In this document: piece after piece, positions 22,011-34,900 of the stretch
Layout: the number at the start of each line of letters is the position of its first letter
Numbering within the stretch: position 1 is the first letter of the stretch
Assembly: GCF_000003815.2 (NCBI RefSeq)
Contig: NC_049994.1
Span: 5,080,392 to 5,144,391, forward strand
Direction: 5' to 3'
Length of the DNA stretch: 64,000 nt
Origin: Branchiostoma floridae
Taxonomy: Eukaryota; Chordata; Leptocardii; Amphioxiformes; Branchiostomatidae
Notes under the pieces: model-generated
Told to the model about the DNA's origin: nothing
The model's input: only the letters and a program-made list of their open reading frames with translations
Database searches by the model: none
Position numbers and translations under genes: made by a program

Positions 22011-23091
22011 GTATTCGGTGGTGATAAACAAATTCCGTTGTTATTCTCTCGACTAGAAGGACCGGTTGTACAGACACTAAAGGTTTGCTTCCGGGGCAAA
22101 GTACGGTTTGCATGGGGACAGGTCAAGAGGTCAAGCTGGAAAAGTAGGTCACAGAGATCCTCAAGTAGATGTCAGGAGGGGGTCATAATATTCACCTTTT
22201 GGAGTCTTTTGGGACACAATGTTTATTTCTATCTATTTATTTTGGATGTTCGGCTCCCACAACCATGGCTACGTAACAAACCTGTGACTATGATTTACAA
22301 AAGGCTAGCCTTAATACTGACAAACGTCATAAAAACAATGCAATCTTCCTCACAACTTCTGCTTGGAGATAACCCTGTGATATTATGAAAAAAAATTATG
22401 GCGCTTCTGTATGTCACTGTTATACGTCCCTCTCGGACAATCACATGAAAATAATCTTCAGCAAGTTGAATTAAATACCGCCGATGTACCGAATCTAGTA
22501 AGCTGCAGTCGAGCCACAGACCGCTAGATGTCGCAACATACCAGTATGTCGGCCGGTTGCCAAGTTGGCACTTCTGTCCTTTCCCACCTGCAGATTTGAT
22601 TGATGGTTCTCAGATCAACGTGCCAAATGTTGCCTGTGGGCAAAATCCAACATGTGTTTGTTAGAGTAGATACATAATTATTGTGCATGTAAGTTTATAC
22701 ATAACTCTCTTACAAGTTTTGCAGTGCCTGTTTCCGTAGTTCTGACTTCGGTCTGGGAGATCACAAGCCCTCTCATAGCACCGTGACATTGGCACCAATA
22801 CCACAGGGCAGATTAAAATACCACAGGCGTTAACTGCTCAATTAGCCATAAAAAAGGTCAAAGCAACACCATTCTTCAACAGGAGAAGTTGTGTCACTGT
22901 TGACACGGAGATTATCCAACAGAACTGTCGAAAATAGGCACATTATTTCACATTAGGTGTCATACATGTATAGGTGTGTTGTCATTCTTCGTAATGAATA
23001 GAACAAGAAAGATGGAAGATAAGCAGAACATTTCCCTTATAGTCTATGTCGGTATGAGAGAGAAAGAGGGGAAGGGAATTAGCTAGAAATT

Positions 23092-23155
23092 AAAGAGAGC
23101 GAGCGAGCGAGCGAGCGAGCGAGAGAGCGAGAGCGAGCGAGCGAGCGCGCGCGCG

Positions 23156-23205
<50 letters not shown>

Positions 23206-23245
23206 CGAGCGAGAGAGAGACAGCTTGCAGAGAGAGAGAGACAGA
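23092..23245. repeat. (GAGC)n-(GC)n-(GA)n compound simple repeat
   Basis: GAGC repeats, then about 30 bp of alternating GC, then GA repeats. Alternating GC can adopt left-handed DNA and is prone to length change. Confidence 0.9.
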
Positions 23246-23670
23246 AAGAGGGGGAGACGGACAGAGAAGAAGAAATCTAAAGGAAGAGGGAGGGTGCATG
23301 GAATCACTTAAACTTTGATTTGAATTGTTACATCATATGTTGCTTTGAAGGAATTAATCCCTCGAGGCATAAACAGAGCTGAAATCTAGACGACAAAAAG
23401 CTAGTTCTGTAATTGCAGGATAGTTATTTTGTTAACATTTGGTCCAAACGAAATCGGACATGCTGGAAATAATCTGTCTTGATGCAAACATGCAGAATGT
23501 AATTGATTAAATCAACTGTAAATGTCAACAAGCAAGTCTTTACAAACTTGATGGCAAAGAATTTGCATACTGGTATCAGGTCAAAAAAATTACACACCCT
23601 CTCCATACTTCAGTTTTGGCCTAGAAAGATTTACTGATGATGATTTTAACTCGACGGTTGAAGCCTGAGA

Positions 23671-23795
23671 ACACACACACACACACACACAGACACAGAC
23701 ACACACAGACACAGACACAGACACACACAGACACAGACACACACACACACACAGACACGCGCGCGCGTGCGCGCGCACACACACACACACACGTA
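23671..23795. repeat. (CA)n/(GC)n compound repeat
   Basis: CA repeats with CAGACA variants, then alternating GC/GT (acgcgcgcgcgtgcgcgcgc) and CA again. It is the left member of a local duplication. Confidence 0.9.
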
Positions 23796-24050
23796 CGCAA
23801 ACAAAAAGAGCAAACACAGGGATAACATATGATAATCAATAATAATCGGAGTCTTTCGGAGATAACCTTTAGCATAATTGCCCGATGATAGATAGGACCC
23901 AAACTGTCGAAGCTATATATATATGGGATAATTAAGTCTCATCATCATGTTATATACACTAGATTGAACAGTTTCAGCACGAAGCAGATTTTTAAATTTG
24001 CCTTTTCTCAGGTAACGCCCAGATAATAGCCCAAGAATACACACTCACAA

Positions 24051-24051
<1 letters not shown>

Positions 24052-24120
<69 letters not shown>
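24052..24120. repeat. (CA)n microsatellite
   Basis: About 34 uninterrupted CA units. It is the right member of the duplication with period about 308 bp; 'cctcaggtaacgcccagata' follows each copy (near 24010 and 24312). Confidence 0.92.
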
Positions 24121-24123
<3 letters not shown>

Positions 24124-25679
24124 TACAAACACAAACACAAACAAACAAACCAAAAAATACAAGCAAACAGATGTTAGATTTCTGAGATAACCGATAATAG
24201 ACGGAACCCAAACTGTCAAAGTTATATATAGGATAATTACGTCACAAGGTCGTGTTAGATACTCTAGATTGAACAGTGCCAATATGTACCATATGATTTT
24301 TGTCTTTCCTCAGGTAACGCCCAGATACTTACCGCCGTTTCCTCATCATGACTAATCTAGCGTTATGAGACATTTCATTTCCTCCACGTAAAATGGGTTG
24401 GTCTTGAACGAGATCAAATCATTTCGATTAGAAAAAAAAGACGATTTATAATGAGATAAAGAAGGACACTAACCACGGGTTACAATTAACGACCAAAACA
24501 TCACCTTTCTTGAATCAACTCACCCGAGGCCATTCAATTTTCCACCTCACTACAATATCACATGACTGTTTGAGGTAAACAAACGTATACGATATAGTAT
24601 GAAAACTATACAGATATACTTTAACTTTGTATCTTACGCTTCTTGATTTCAATAATTCTTTTCAAGTTTCTTTGCAAAAGCTATCGTTTGGTAAACCCTA
24701 GATCACAACGGCCATAGATTTTCTAAATCCGTAAACGTTTTTGTAGATCAAATCAATATTGTTTCAATGCTGACCAGTATTTTCTATTGTGTATCTGTAT
24801 CTGTTTTATTTCTTTGTTTATCCCAATATTAAGCAAAGTGACGTAGTCCAACAATTTTTAAACCTTAATTATACCCTCTGGCGTCCATGGCCATTAGCAT
24901 ACCACCGATTCAACCAGTCACAATTCCGTAGGCATTAGTCATAAATGCGGACACAATCTAACTTGCATGTAGGTATCCTGTTATATATGTGCTTAGACGT
25001 ATACTATGCCTTTTAATATGACTCTGTCACAAGAACTAGTAAGACGTTCTCTGTTTATTTGTTTGAACTTTGTTTATTCATGAAAGCTCAAATCGACCTG
25101 CAGGCCGCTTTTCATTGAGGTCAGGGGGGGGGTGTATATACAGTTTACATCATTTAAACCCGTCCTGATGGGTCTTATAGTCTATATACACAATTTTACA
25201 TACATAGCGCAAAATACATAATAATGGAAGCTGCTACATGATTCGAATCTGTTCATTCGGTCGTTGGATATCATCAAGACGTCCTCGTTGCGACTGTCTT
25301 GCGACCAACGCGCGATTTGTTTAACAAAGTCAATAGATACAAGGAACGATTCTTTCAGTACGATTTGTATGTTTTGTTGTCCTTTAATTTCAGGCGTGCT
25401 TTTACATCTTGCATGATACTCCAGTAACTGGACTCCAGTTATAAAATTAATACACAAATGCAATTTTATGTCGCAATGGGGGTGGGAATGCGGGCGCGGA
25501 CTCTTTTCTGTGGACACGTGATGCTCAGTATGTAAATGAGCCACTCGTAACTAACGAAGGCCGCAGTTGACTTGCGTCAAAGACTCAAACCGGTAGCCTT
25601 AGGCGTCGCGTGTAGTGACTATACCTTTTTGGCAGCCGGGATCGGCTATCCTGTGTAACACAACAGCGAAACATAAACG

Positions 25680-25922
25680 ATGGCAACACGGCTGATTTTT
25701 CTCGTGAGTCTGTTGGCCCTAGCCGGGCTCGTAGCCCCACAACACGACGACCACGACCATGGGGAAGGGGAAGAACCATTTCACGAGGTTTTGGAGCTGC
25801 TGGGAGCCGACGAGAACAGCACTACTCTCACGACTGCACAGACGGAAGAACTGGTGCGAAGGTTGAAGGAAAAGGTGCAGTGCTCGCAACAGGATCTTGG
25901 ACAGAGTACCACATGCGACACG
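25680..25922 (+). CDS. zinc transporter exon 1
   Basis: 81 codons from the first ATG; signal peptide (RLIFLVSLLALAGLVAP), His/Asp-rich start, first ectodomain helices. Donor GTATGT at 25923. Confidence 0.88.
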
Positions 25923-28900
25923 GTATGTACCAGTACAAGTGCCATATTCAAGAGTTGCTCTTATGCTTCGGGATGAAGATTGAACTTTTTGTTCGGCCTC
26001 ATCTTTTTGAACTGAAGTGCTTACACCAGTATTTACGATAGACTTCACATTACTAGCCCTGTATTTACCTTTCTCACCGATTCAGAACGAAAAACATGGG
26101 TTGTTTTTTCTCTGCTGGCATTTTCTTTTGAATTCTCACCACGATTCCCTTTTGTAACTGTGTTTTTCACTTCACTTGGCACCTCCTCAAATTAAGCGGG
26201 GGGTTGAAAAACACGAGTGCTCTCATGTATTATTCTTTCCTACATTGCCCATGCTGGCTCATTATGTTTCTATACCAGATTAGATCCGAAATATCAAAGG
26301 ACAAATTTCACCTCTAGCAATTTACTTTGAGCCTGGTTATATAACAAATGCATTAGCTAGAAGAGCTAGAAGAGTACTATTTAGATGAAAATAGAGATTT
26401 TAGGAATTCCCTCAATTTTTGAACCGTGAAAATTTAACGTGGACGGCTCTGTGTTTGAAGCAAGGAGCTTTTATCAGTTTGAAGCAAGCACTCCTGTTAA
26501 ATTTTGCTTTCATTTTGATTGAGAAAAAGGCTTGTTTGCAAAGTGAAAGAGTAACACAGGTGTAACATGTCGGAGCCGCAGTTAGTTCACACAAGAGCTT
26601 CCGTGCGAACATGGCGGATTGACCCACTTGTTGAATCACGGGCCGCTGCAGTTTCCAAGATCGAAGTCGAAGAGCCACATTCATACGCCCTTTCCTTCAG
26701 TAATATGTCTCCCTTTAAGTCATTTTAAAGATATAACGTTAAGTAATGACATTTCCTCCTTGGGTTATATGATACATGTATTGCACTGTACAGTGCGCCG
26801 CGCCCGGCCGGTGTTCTTCCGTGCGATGACAGTGTTTGGAAAAGCAAACATGGCGACTTCGCAAATAAAAAAGAAACGCCTCTTTGTGATTTCCCCATTA
26901 TTTTTCTGTCCATTTCCATCGCTACTAGATGTACACTTATAATCTACTAATAAAGCAGAGAATGGCTTTAACATTACGTCAGTTAAGATCATTGAACAAC
27001 TTCCATGACAAGGCCGCTACTACGCTAGGAATTAGTCACGTACACTGTCTGTAGCGTAGGCCACTTTTTACAGGTTAACCGTCTGTATTTAATTGTTGCT
27101 GAAGCCACGGCATTTTCCTAAGGTTACAAATGACAGTTTCTTGTGTTTTCCTTAGTGTTTGACCGCTGCAAGTCTGATCGCGACGGCCACGGGTGACAAC
27201 AGTGCCACAACCCTGGACGAAGAGGGGTTCCACAAGGCTTCGGTGGTCCTCGTGGCCTATCTCACCGACTTAGCGGGCGTGTGCAAAAACAGCTCCGACC
27301 CGAGTGCAAAAGGGCTTTCCTCGTTTGAGGACCAGCTTCTCCAGTACACACACAGCGAGAGGGACGACAGACTCGGAGATCACAGCTTCGAACACGTCTT
27401 GGAAGACATCGGAGTCAACTACCAGGTTGAAAACTGGGGCAAGGTGAGTTTGGAAATACGTGAGACACCGGGGAAACAAAATGGCGACGCTTTGTTTCTG
27501 AAATTCACAGCGGGAGACAGAGGCGATTTGAGGGCTGTCACTTCAGCCGCACCCTATGCGTGCACGGTATTTAGCTACTTGTTTCTTTCGCTATTTCTAG
27601 CTTTAAAGTTTAAAGATAAATATCTGTGTCAACAAAGGTCTACCAGATGTCGTTCCGGCTATCTTCTTCCACTTGGAGGGTTTTAGACAAAGCTTACGAC
27701 CCTGTATATTATCTGAATGTCTAACTGCTAGTAGTAGTACCTGACACGGAGCGCACGGTGATCGAGTTACAGCAAACAAGACCTAATGTCATCAATCACC
27801 TGTCAGTCAACCCGTCTCCATGGAGACCAGTTATTTATAGACGGCTTGCAGGGCTTCAGCCAATCAGGGAAGAGCATGACTTTCACCTGCGTGTCAGAAG
27901 TAAAGAAAGAAGAAGCCTAGCGGGTGGTCATACTCTTTTTCATTGCGCAACAGTTTTGTCTGAATTGTATATTTTGTAAACTAAACCCAAGGTTCAATAC
28001 TATGCAAAGGGTAGTTTAGAAGGGTTGGCTGTGACCATCTGTTCAGTCTAAATGCAACAACAACCTATGCTTGCAAAGCTGGTGTTTTACACAGATGATG
28101 GTAAATATGTAAATAAATAAATAAACAAACAAATATAGATACTCATACACATTCATACTTGATAAGGATCAGAGGACTGATCGAAAGCTAGTTGGTAAGC
28201 GCTTTATTTTGTGTACGGATGTAAGGTGTCTGCAACATAAATATAGATAACGTTACAGATACAGAAGTTGGTGTGAAGAATTTACAGGTCTCCCTTGTTG
28301 ACAAGTTGACATTTCGAAGATTCTCATGGATACAACAACAACTCTCGCATTCCCACTAGGTATCTTAAGGCCACACCAAATTATTTGTTGTGCTCGTTTG
28401 CGCTCGTTTGTAGTGTTAAGGCAGACCCTTGTTTTTAGACTGAAATTATGTGGATGTGGCTATGGATGGCAGTATTTACAGGTTTGTGATAGCAAAACGT
28501 ATTATTTTTCTCGGGACTTTCAAAATGAAACAAAATAGACAGTGTCACACACGAATCTGAGAAGCAACAAATAAATTTGGTGTGGCCTAACATGAAAAAA
28601 TTATGATATTGACTCCTACCAAAGAATCATCTTTTGAATACAAACTTGAAGTGTGCATACCTCGCGGATTCCTGATGCTACATTATCAGATCTCTGTAAA
28701 ATCTCATCTTTAATAGACCCCTGAGAGACTAAAAAAATTGTAACCCTCTTCTTTTCTCAGTGTTTCAGTACCGAGTCAGTTTTTGAGGAACTGAACATCA
28801 CCAATACCAGTGGTGGGGCAACCCGGGAACAGCTGGGAGAGGTCGCGGCTATAACAGTCGTCAGCGTGCTGCAGGGGTTGTGTATCGGAGAGGCAACGCT

Positions 28901-31900
28901 GCCGGAGAAAACCTTCTTCACCAACCACATCTTTGAGCTACTGAATGCTACAAATGGCGTCATCACAGCAGCGGGTAAGAGGCTTACATGTTTGCACAAT
29001 CTCTCGCTGGCTGGAGTTTATGACCCCCTCCCCTAGGTGGTGGCAACTGAAGTAATATTCAACCAGATCCACTGTGGCGTAATTTATCGTATCAAACTTG
29101 CCCAATTGACTCCTTTAGCCGGTTATAGTCCTTGGCCAGCTTTGATACTACTGTAAATGCAGAAATGTTTGCGGTGGATTAATGTTCGCAGTTTTCGCAG
29201 AGAACACTTCACCGCGAATTTAAAACCACAGCGAACATTTTTCTATTGTAGTGTTACCGCGAACTTAAATCCACCGCGAAAAGTCCTTTTTCCCGCTACC
29301 GCGAAATTAAATCCCCGCGAAATTAAATACATTTACAGTATCTTATGGCACCGTAGGATCTGCTTGGAGATTACAACTGTAGGGCTGGCCGCTGGGAGCA
29401 CAGTTTTAGTCAGGCTAAGGATAAGTACTCTCCAAGCAGAGGTTGGTGGGGAAAATCGTGAGCTTTTCCTTGCAACTGTTTTTTTCGATCGGCCTTCCCT
29501 TCAAGCATGTCCAGAGTTACCAGCAGAACCCTGGGAAGTCGGTCAGTGCGTGGCGCTCAATGGCAGTGTGCAGAGTTTTGGAGCGGCAGGAGTTTTGATG
29601 AACGCAAATTCCAACTTTAAATTTTTAAACAAGTACTATGACAGACATTTTATCGTCTCCCCCTAGATGTCAAGAATATGGTGTATACTTTTAAATTGAT
29701 ACCTTTATACATGTACATTTGTATATGTAAACACAAGAAAATATTTGGGTGCACCTGTATATCCACAGAAAAAAATTGGGTGCACATGCAGCTCCAATTT
29801 TGGGTGCACTAAGGTGCAAATACACCCAGTATTTGGAGCCTCGAAGTAAGTAAGTTGACGTACGGCATTACTCCGCAACGTCGGGGTTATACACGTCCGT
29901 TAGTACATTTTGTATTTCAAGCATGTGAAATTACCTTTGACATCAAGATTCTGCACAGTTGACAATTCATCTTTTTATTTTGATTCCTAATACCATACAA
30001 ACAAGACTGGCAATAAAAATATTATTGCCATGACGACGATTGAGGGGAACAACAATACAGCTCAAATCAGAAATAGACTGGAACTTCCCTGTCGCACTAT
30101 CCCAGGCACAATATACGAGCCCACCTGTAACATAAGCCTACACAGCCAGCAGACATGTACTATCCCTGGTACAGCACAATGGTCTGCCAGTAACCTAGGT
30201 CTTGGACAGGCTTCTAAAGTCTGTTATGTGGCAAATAGAAAATATTGAATTTCATTCTCATGGTTCATCTCAATCTCATAACCTTAAATGCATATAATTC
30301 TCAACACAAAGATTCAACTACCCAAAACTGTAATGACATTATGCGTGTGGGTGGCTGGCTTCCACATTTGTTGCTTTTCATGAACCCTCTAAGAATCAGA
30401 ATATCCAGGAACAAAGAAAAAGAAAAATGGGAATAGGTGGTCGCAAACAGTATGGTCTTTGTTCTGCTATTAAAAATCTATGCCAAAAAGAAAATTGAAC
30501 CTCCTAGCAAAACAGATTCTTGAGGCAAGGTAGAGTCACATCATGTCACAAATTAAGTTTGCACACCTGCATTTAGCCTTGGCAACCCTTCACACTCACA
30601 CACACTCACTATCCAGTTAAAAGACTAAAAGAAAAAAGGATGTTCCGCTTTGTAGTTGAAAAGATGTTATAATCGCTAGCATATTTCACCTGACACGTAG
30701 AACATGCCCCATTTCCATGGTAGGAAAAACACAAAATAAGCCGACAAGTTCTATGCTTGAGTGTACATGTAAGTCTATTCAGTATGTACGTGTAGTACTG
30801 GTACATTGACGTTCCGGTATTTTGGACCTGTACCTAAATCATTTCCATGGGACTGCACGTGTAAACAGCACTAATTGTACGTCCTGAGCCACTTCATGAT
30901 AAAAGCAATGAATCAGCACAATTGTTCTGCATTTTAAGCCCACATCAAATTCATGCTTGCTTCATTTTCTGGGAGAAATGTACAAGAGCCATATTTCCAC
31001 CTGATTTGCAATTCAGTTCACATGAAACGTAGTGGCAAATTGGATTTTCTAGGGCTTATAATAGCTCAGTACAAAAGATCTTTTGTAGGCCGGATCTTTG
31101 CAGTACAAAGCATGTCTATATTTATTATGTAGACAACATCTGTTTCTGTAAAACGTGGGAACAACTTTATTTTCTCACCAGGCAGTAGGATAATATGAAT
31201 GTTGCCTCATTTGTGAAAGTACTGTTTCCTGAGTCTGAATTGGCAGCCAGTATATGAATAAGTATCATTCAGTGTTACAGTTACGAACCTGCTTTGCACT
31301 GGCAATTGCGGCTGCATCACATCAAATCTCATCATCCCTAAAGTATAGTCAGTATTCCGAATAAAAAAATAAGATATCGTTCAGTTTGGGTTTAATGATT
31401 TTCTCTTGATTCGTGAGGAAAAATCACTGACATTCTTTAAGACAGATTTTTTTGGTAGGTCGGAAATGTCTGATTGCCACTACAATTTTTTTTATGGACC
31501 CAAAGGCATAAATGATATGTAGTATGAACTGTGAAACTGAAAGGTAATCCATGCTCTAGTTTTCTAGATGCGGATCCTGGGGAAAGAACTCTGCAACAGG
31601 CCTGACTCAGCCTAGTTCAGTAGTACTAGTACAGATGTGCCTACAGACTGTCATTCTCGTATAGGACTGTTTAGCCACAGCTGACGCTGCAGGGTTGATA
31701 TCGATTAGGATTTTATCATGGTCAATATTGACTGAAGGAGGCCATACACTGTATATGCTCACTAGTTTTCTGTACATGCCTCTGATATAAATAACCTGGA
31801 AGCAGGTGGCAATGATGTTTAAGGCATCTGGTGGATTTTTGAATCCTTTAAAGTTGATGGATTTCATTCATCTTACTTGAAGACATTTGATAGCATAGGA

Positions 31901-34900
31901 ATGGTAAAAGTATTAAGGAGGAAGGAAATTTGTCCTCCATCGATATCAAAGGCCAACTGCCATTCACTTGTAGGCTATGCAAAGGCCATGGGAAGTCTAC
32001 AGTACCACTTAGTAATCCAAGTGAGTTTAATTTTAGATGTACCGGTATACGTCTAGTACAGTCAAACCTAGCGGCCACTCAAGGGACTGGAGAAATATGG
32101 CCCCTATAGACAGGTGGCCACTATAGAGAAAACGTTGATCAACTCATGACCATGAGCAAGCTACACCAAGTGGTTAGACTGGCAACTCTCGATCTTCATG
32201 TCTACCTTGTCCTCCCAACGACCTGGAGGTCAAGGGACTAGGTAGGTAGGTAGGTAGGTATGTACAAATGTACAGCACATACAAGCTAAAAGTTGTACAT
32301 CATGGGGATCAGCAAAAACTATTCTGCATAATGATGATGTTAAGCTCAGTCTCTTAGCTGTATAAAGATGATGTTGACAAACTGTCATCGTTTGTTTCCA
32401 GCTTTTGAGGGGATGTTCACCTCTCTGGGGATTGGTGGAGATGGCCATGGGGCTGAAGGGGAGGAGGACGGGCATGACCACAGGAGGAAGCGAGCGGTCA
32501 GCAAGTCCAGGGTGAAGCGAGCGTCACATGACCATGGCCATGAGCACGAAGAGGGAGACTTTGAAGAGACGGTGAGTGCATATGGTTCAGAGTTTCTTGG
32601 TACAGTAGAAGCCAGTTACTAGTAATTGCACAAGGGATAACCGCACACTTCTGTTTATTGCACGGAATCCCCAAATCCCAAACCGCGGTTTTGCAGTTTA
32701 GCAACATAACACCACATTATTGCACCACCCGGGTAATTTGACGAAATAAGCTGGCAAGTGGGGTGTGCAAATACTTGGCTTCTACTGGGTAAGAATTATA
32801 AAAGGTAGTCCCATAGCCTTTTTGCGGCTATTAGAGGCAGTGTCCTGGACACTATTGGAAGGCAGAGCCCATCCGTAGTCCGTTTACCTATGTTTACATC
32901 TGTGTGAGGAAAGTTGTAAGGGTGGGTACTGGTATGGTGTACTGGTAAAAAAAAAATTATTATTGGACCGGCCCAGAAAAACAGGAGCTGAAAGAAAATC
33001 AGTGGACTGGATTTTGGACCAATTAGAAATTACAGATTATACTCAGTCTGGCAGGATAATCTGCATCGGTGTGTGAGAAAGGTGTATTATGAGAGTTGAT
33101 GTAATGCGTGGATGCTACAATGTTGCAATGATAAAATAAAAAATGTTGTGTTCCAATTTACAGTGCTTTACGCCAGACCAGTTGATGCAGCTGTATCTGA
33201 TCGATGAGGACAGCGGTCTAACACAGGCCCAGTTTACGGAGGTCGCACCTGCGATCGTCCAGCAGGTCTACAGCAAGGCATGTGTAGAAACTCACACAGC
33301 GGTCCCCGGCAAAGCACTCACTGAGGCTGAAAGTGAGTAATATTTATTTAATTTACTTTTGTTTTCTTTATACAGGGTAGGAGTGCTCAGTAGTTGTCTA
33401 GCCGGCCTTTGAACGGAAATTCTGTTGAGTGGCAGAGGTTTCCACGCGACGTTCCAGGGGGGGTGTCGGTGAAAATTTTGAAGTCTAAACTCCTCTGAAA
33501 TGTTATTTCCTGTATTTTGAGGGGCAAATTCTGCCAATAGAGTACTGTAGACTCAGCTTGGTTCAATAGCATCTGTGCTGAATTTCTGGAGGTCTTTGCA
33601 AAATTTCAAATGTTTATGCTGATTAATATCTTAACGTGCCGATTTTTGTCCGTCATACTCTGGGGAAAGAATGGGCAAAATTTTTGTCCAAAGGATGGAA
33701 GGACCCTGTTGCTCAACGTTTAACACACTAATTTACAGGTGTACCCAGCAGCGTACCCAACAGTAATACCCAACAAAATACTGTCCCCAATCTTTATGAC
33801 TTGATATGTATCAAATTACATGCAGTATCAATACTTTGTTTATTTTCCCACAACAGTCAAATCAATTTACGAAAGATGCATCACAACATTGTAATTGATT
33901 GATGGCTTGGAAGGAATAATGGGTTGGGATTTCACCCCCTCAAAAGCAGCTGTCGCCCAAGAAGACACAAAGAATTTAATCTAATCTTTAACCTAGCTAG
34001 CTGTCATTTGTAGCATACCTTGCTAAAAACTGTGTCAATGAAGCTCTCCGCATGTAAGCAAAGTTGTCCCTGAACTATGCACCTTGCTATTCTCTGAGCT
34101 GAAAAGGTGAAAAGTTCAGGGTGTGTCTTTTGGCTTCAGGGTAATCAATGACGTTAACGAAGATATCATCTTACATACAAATGTAGTAGTGTGCACTGGA
34201 CCATATACAATGCAAACAGTCCCCTTTTCACCCCAATTAACTGAGAAAGAACAGGACTTTGATGATAGAAGATGATACAGTACTTGCTTTGTTATGTAGA
34301 TTTAGTAATGTGTATAGTAGGCATTACGAATGCCCTTAGGTGCCAAAAGAAACCCCTGTTAAAGCAAATACTGTAAATGCATTTAAGTTTGCGGGGATTT
34401 AATTTTGCGGTAGCGGGAAAAGGACTTTTCGCGGTGGTTTTAATTTCGCGGTAACACCATAGACTGCAGTTCAATATTAAAGTTTTATTGTTGCAAAGTT
34501 TGAGCTTTGTTCCAACACAAGAGAAATACTCGCCATGAATTTTTCGGTCTATCTCAACAACCTTCGTCAGATGTCTGATTCATTGCGCTGACGTTCCGAA
34601 AGTCGGAAGTTTGATGATGCCAGGAGAGAATGAAATGGCGGAAAGACGAAAATGTCAATTAAACTCAAACTTTGCAACTTTGGATTCTACCAACATTGAT
34701 ACAACATGTAAGTCTTCATTTGAGCAAGGAAAGTTGCTACCCTATGTGCTACTACATGTAGGTCTGAATGAATAAACGATTAACGACTTACTTGTCCAAT
34801 CCTACAATCATAGTCAGTATGTTGACGGAGTTGTCTTTCCTGTACAGAGTATGGGTACGGCACCTTGGCTGTGTTGATCATCAGTCTGCTGGCCCTGATC

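Larger units (their letters stand above)
22011..25679. other. intergenic between acetyltransferase and zinc transporter
   Basis: No gene is recognised; the longest frame (21942-22388, +) has no family features. The stretch holds the simple repeats listed separately, a direct duplication of about 308 bp, and presumably promoters at both ends. No TATA box or metal-response element stands out upstream of the zinc transporter. Confidence 0.5.
28975..32401. other. zinc transporter intron 3
   Basis: The longest intron up to this point (3.4 kb). It holds a TACTGTAAATG MITE (29146-29340), a partial copy of the CAGGGCTCGAAAT element (about 29603-29845), a half copy of the ACAGTCAAACC element (about 32058-32165) and a (GGTA)n run at 32240-32260. 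No further exon is seen. Confidence 0.45.

Noticed and set aside
21942-22388. 148-codon plus-strand frame
   Set aside because: No recognisable domain, and it overlaps the predicted minus-strand UTR exon of the acetyltransferase.
23083-24282. Several Leu/Ser-rich or Cys/Val-rich frames
   Set aside because: They are translations of (GAGC)n, (GA)n and (CA)n simple repeats.
27159-27686. 175-codon frame starting in zinc transporter exon 2
   Set aside because: Only the first 95 codons are exon; the rest is read-through of the intron past GTGAGT.
27814-27827. GTCTCCATGGAGAC as a second RFX X-box
   Set aside because: The half-sites (GTCTCC) do not match GTTRCC and it lies deep in a zinc transporter intron.
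29157-29666. 169-codon frame
   Set aside because: It starts in the TACTGTAAATG MITE and ends in a CAGGGCTCGAAAT fragment; no family features.
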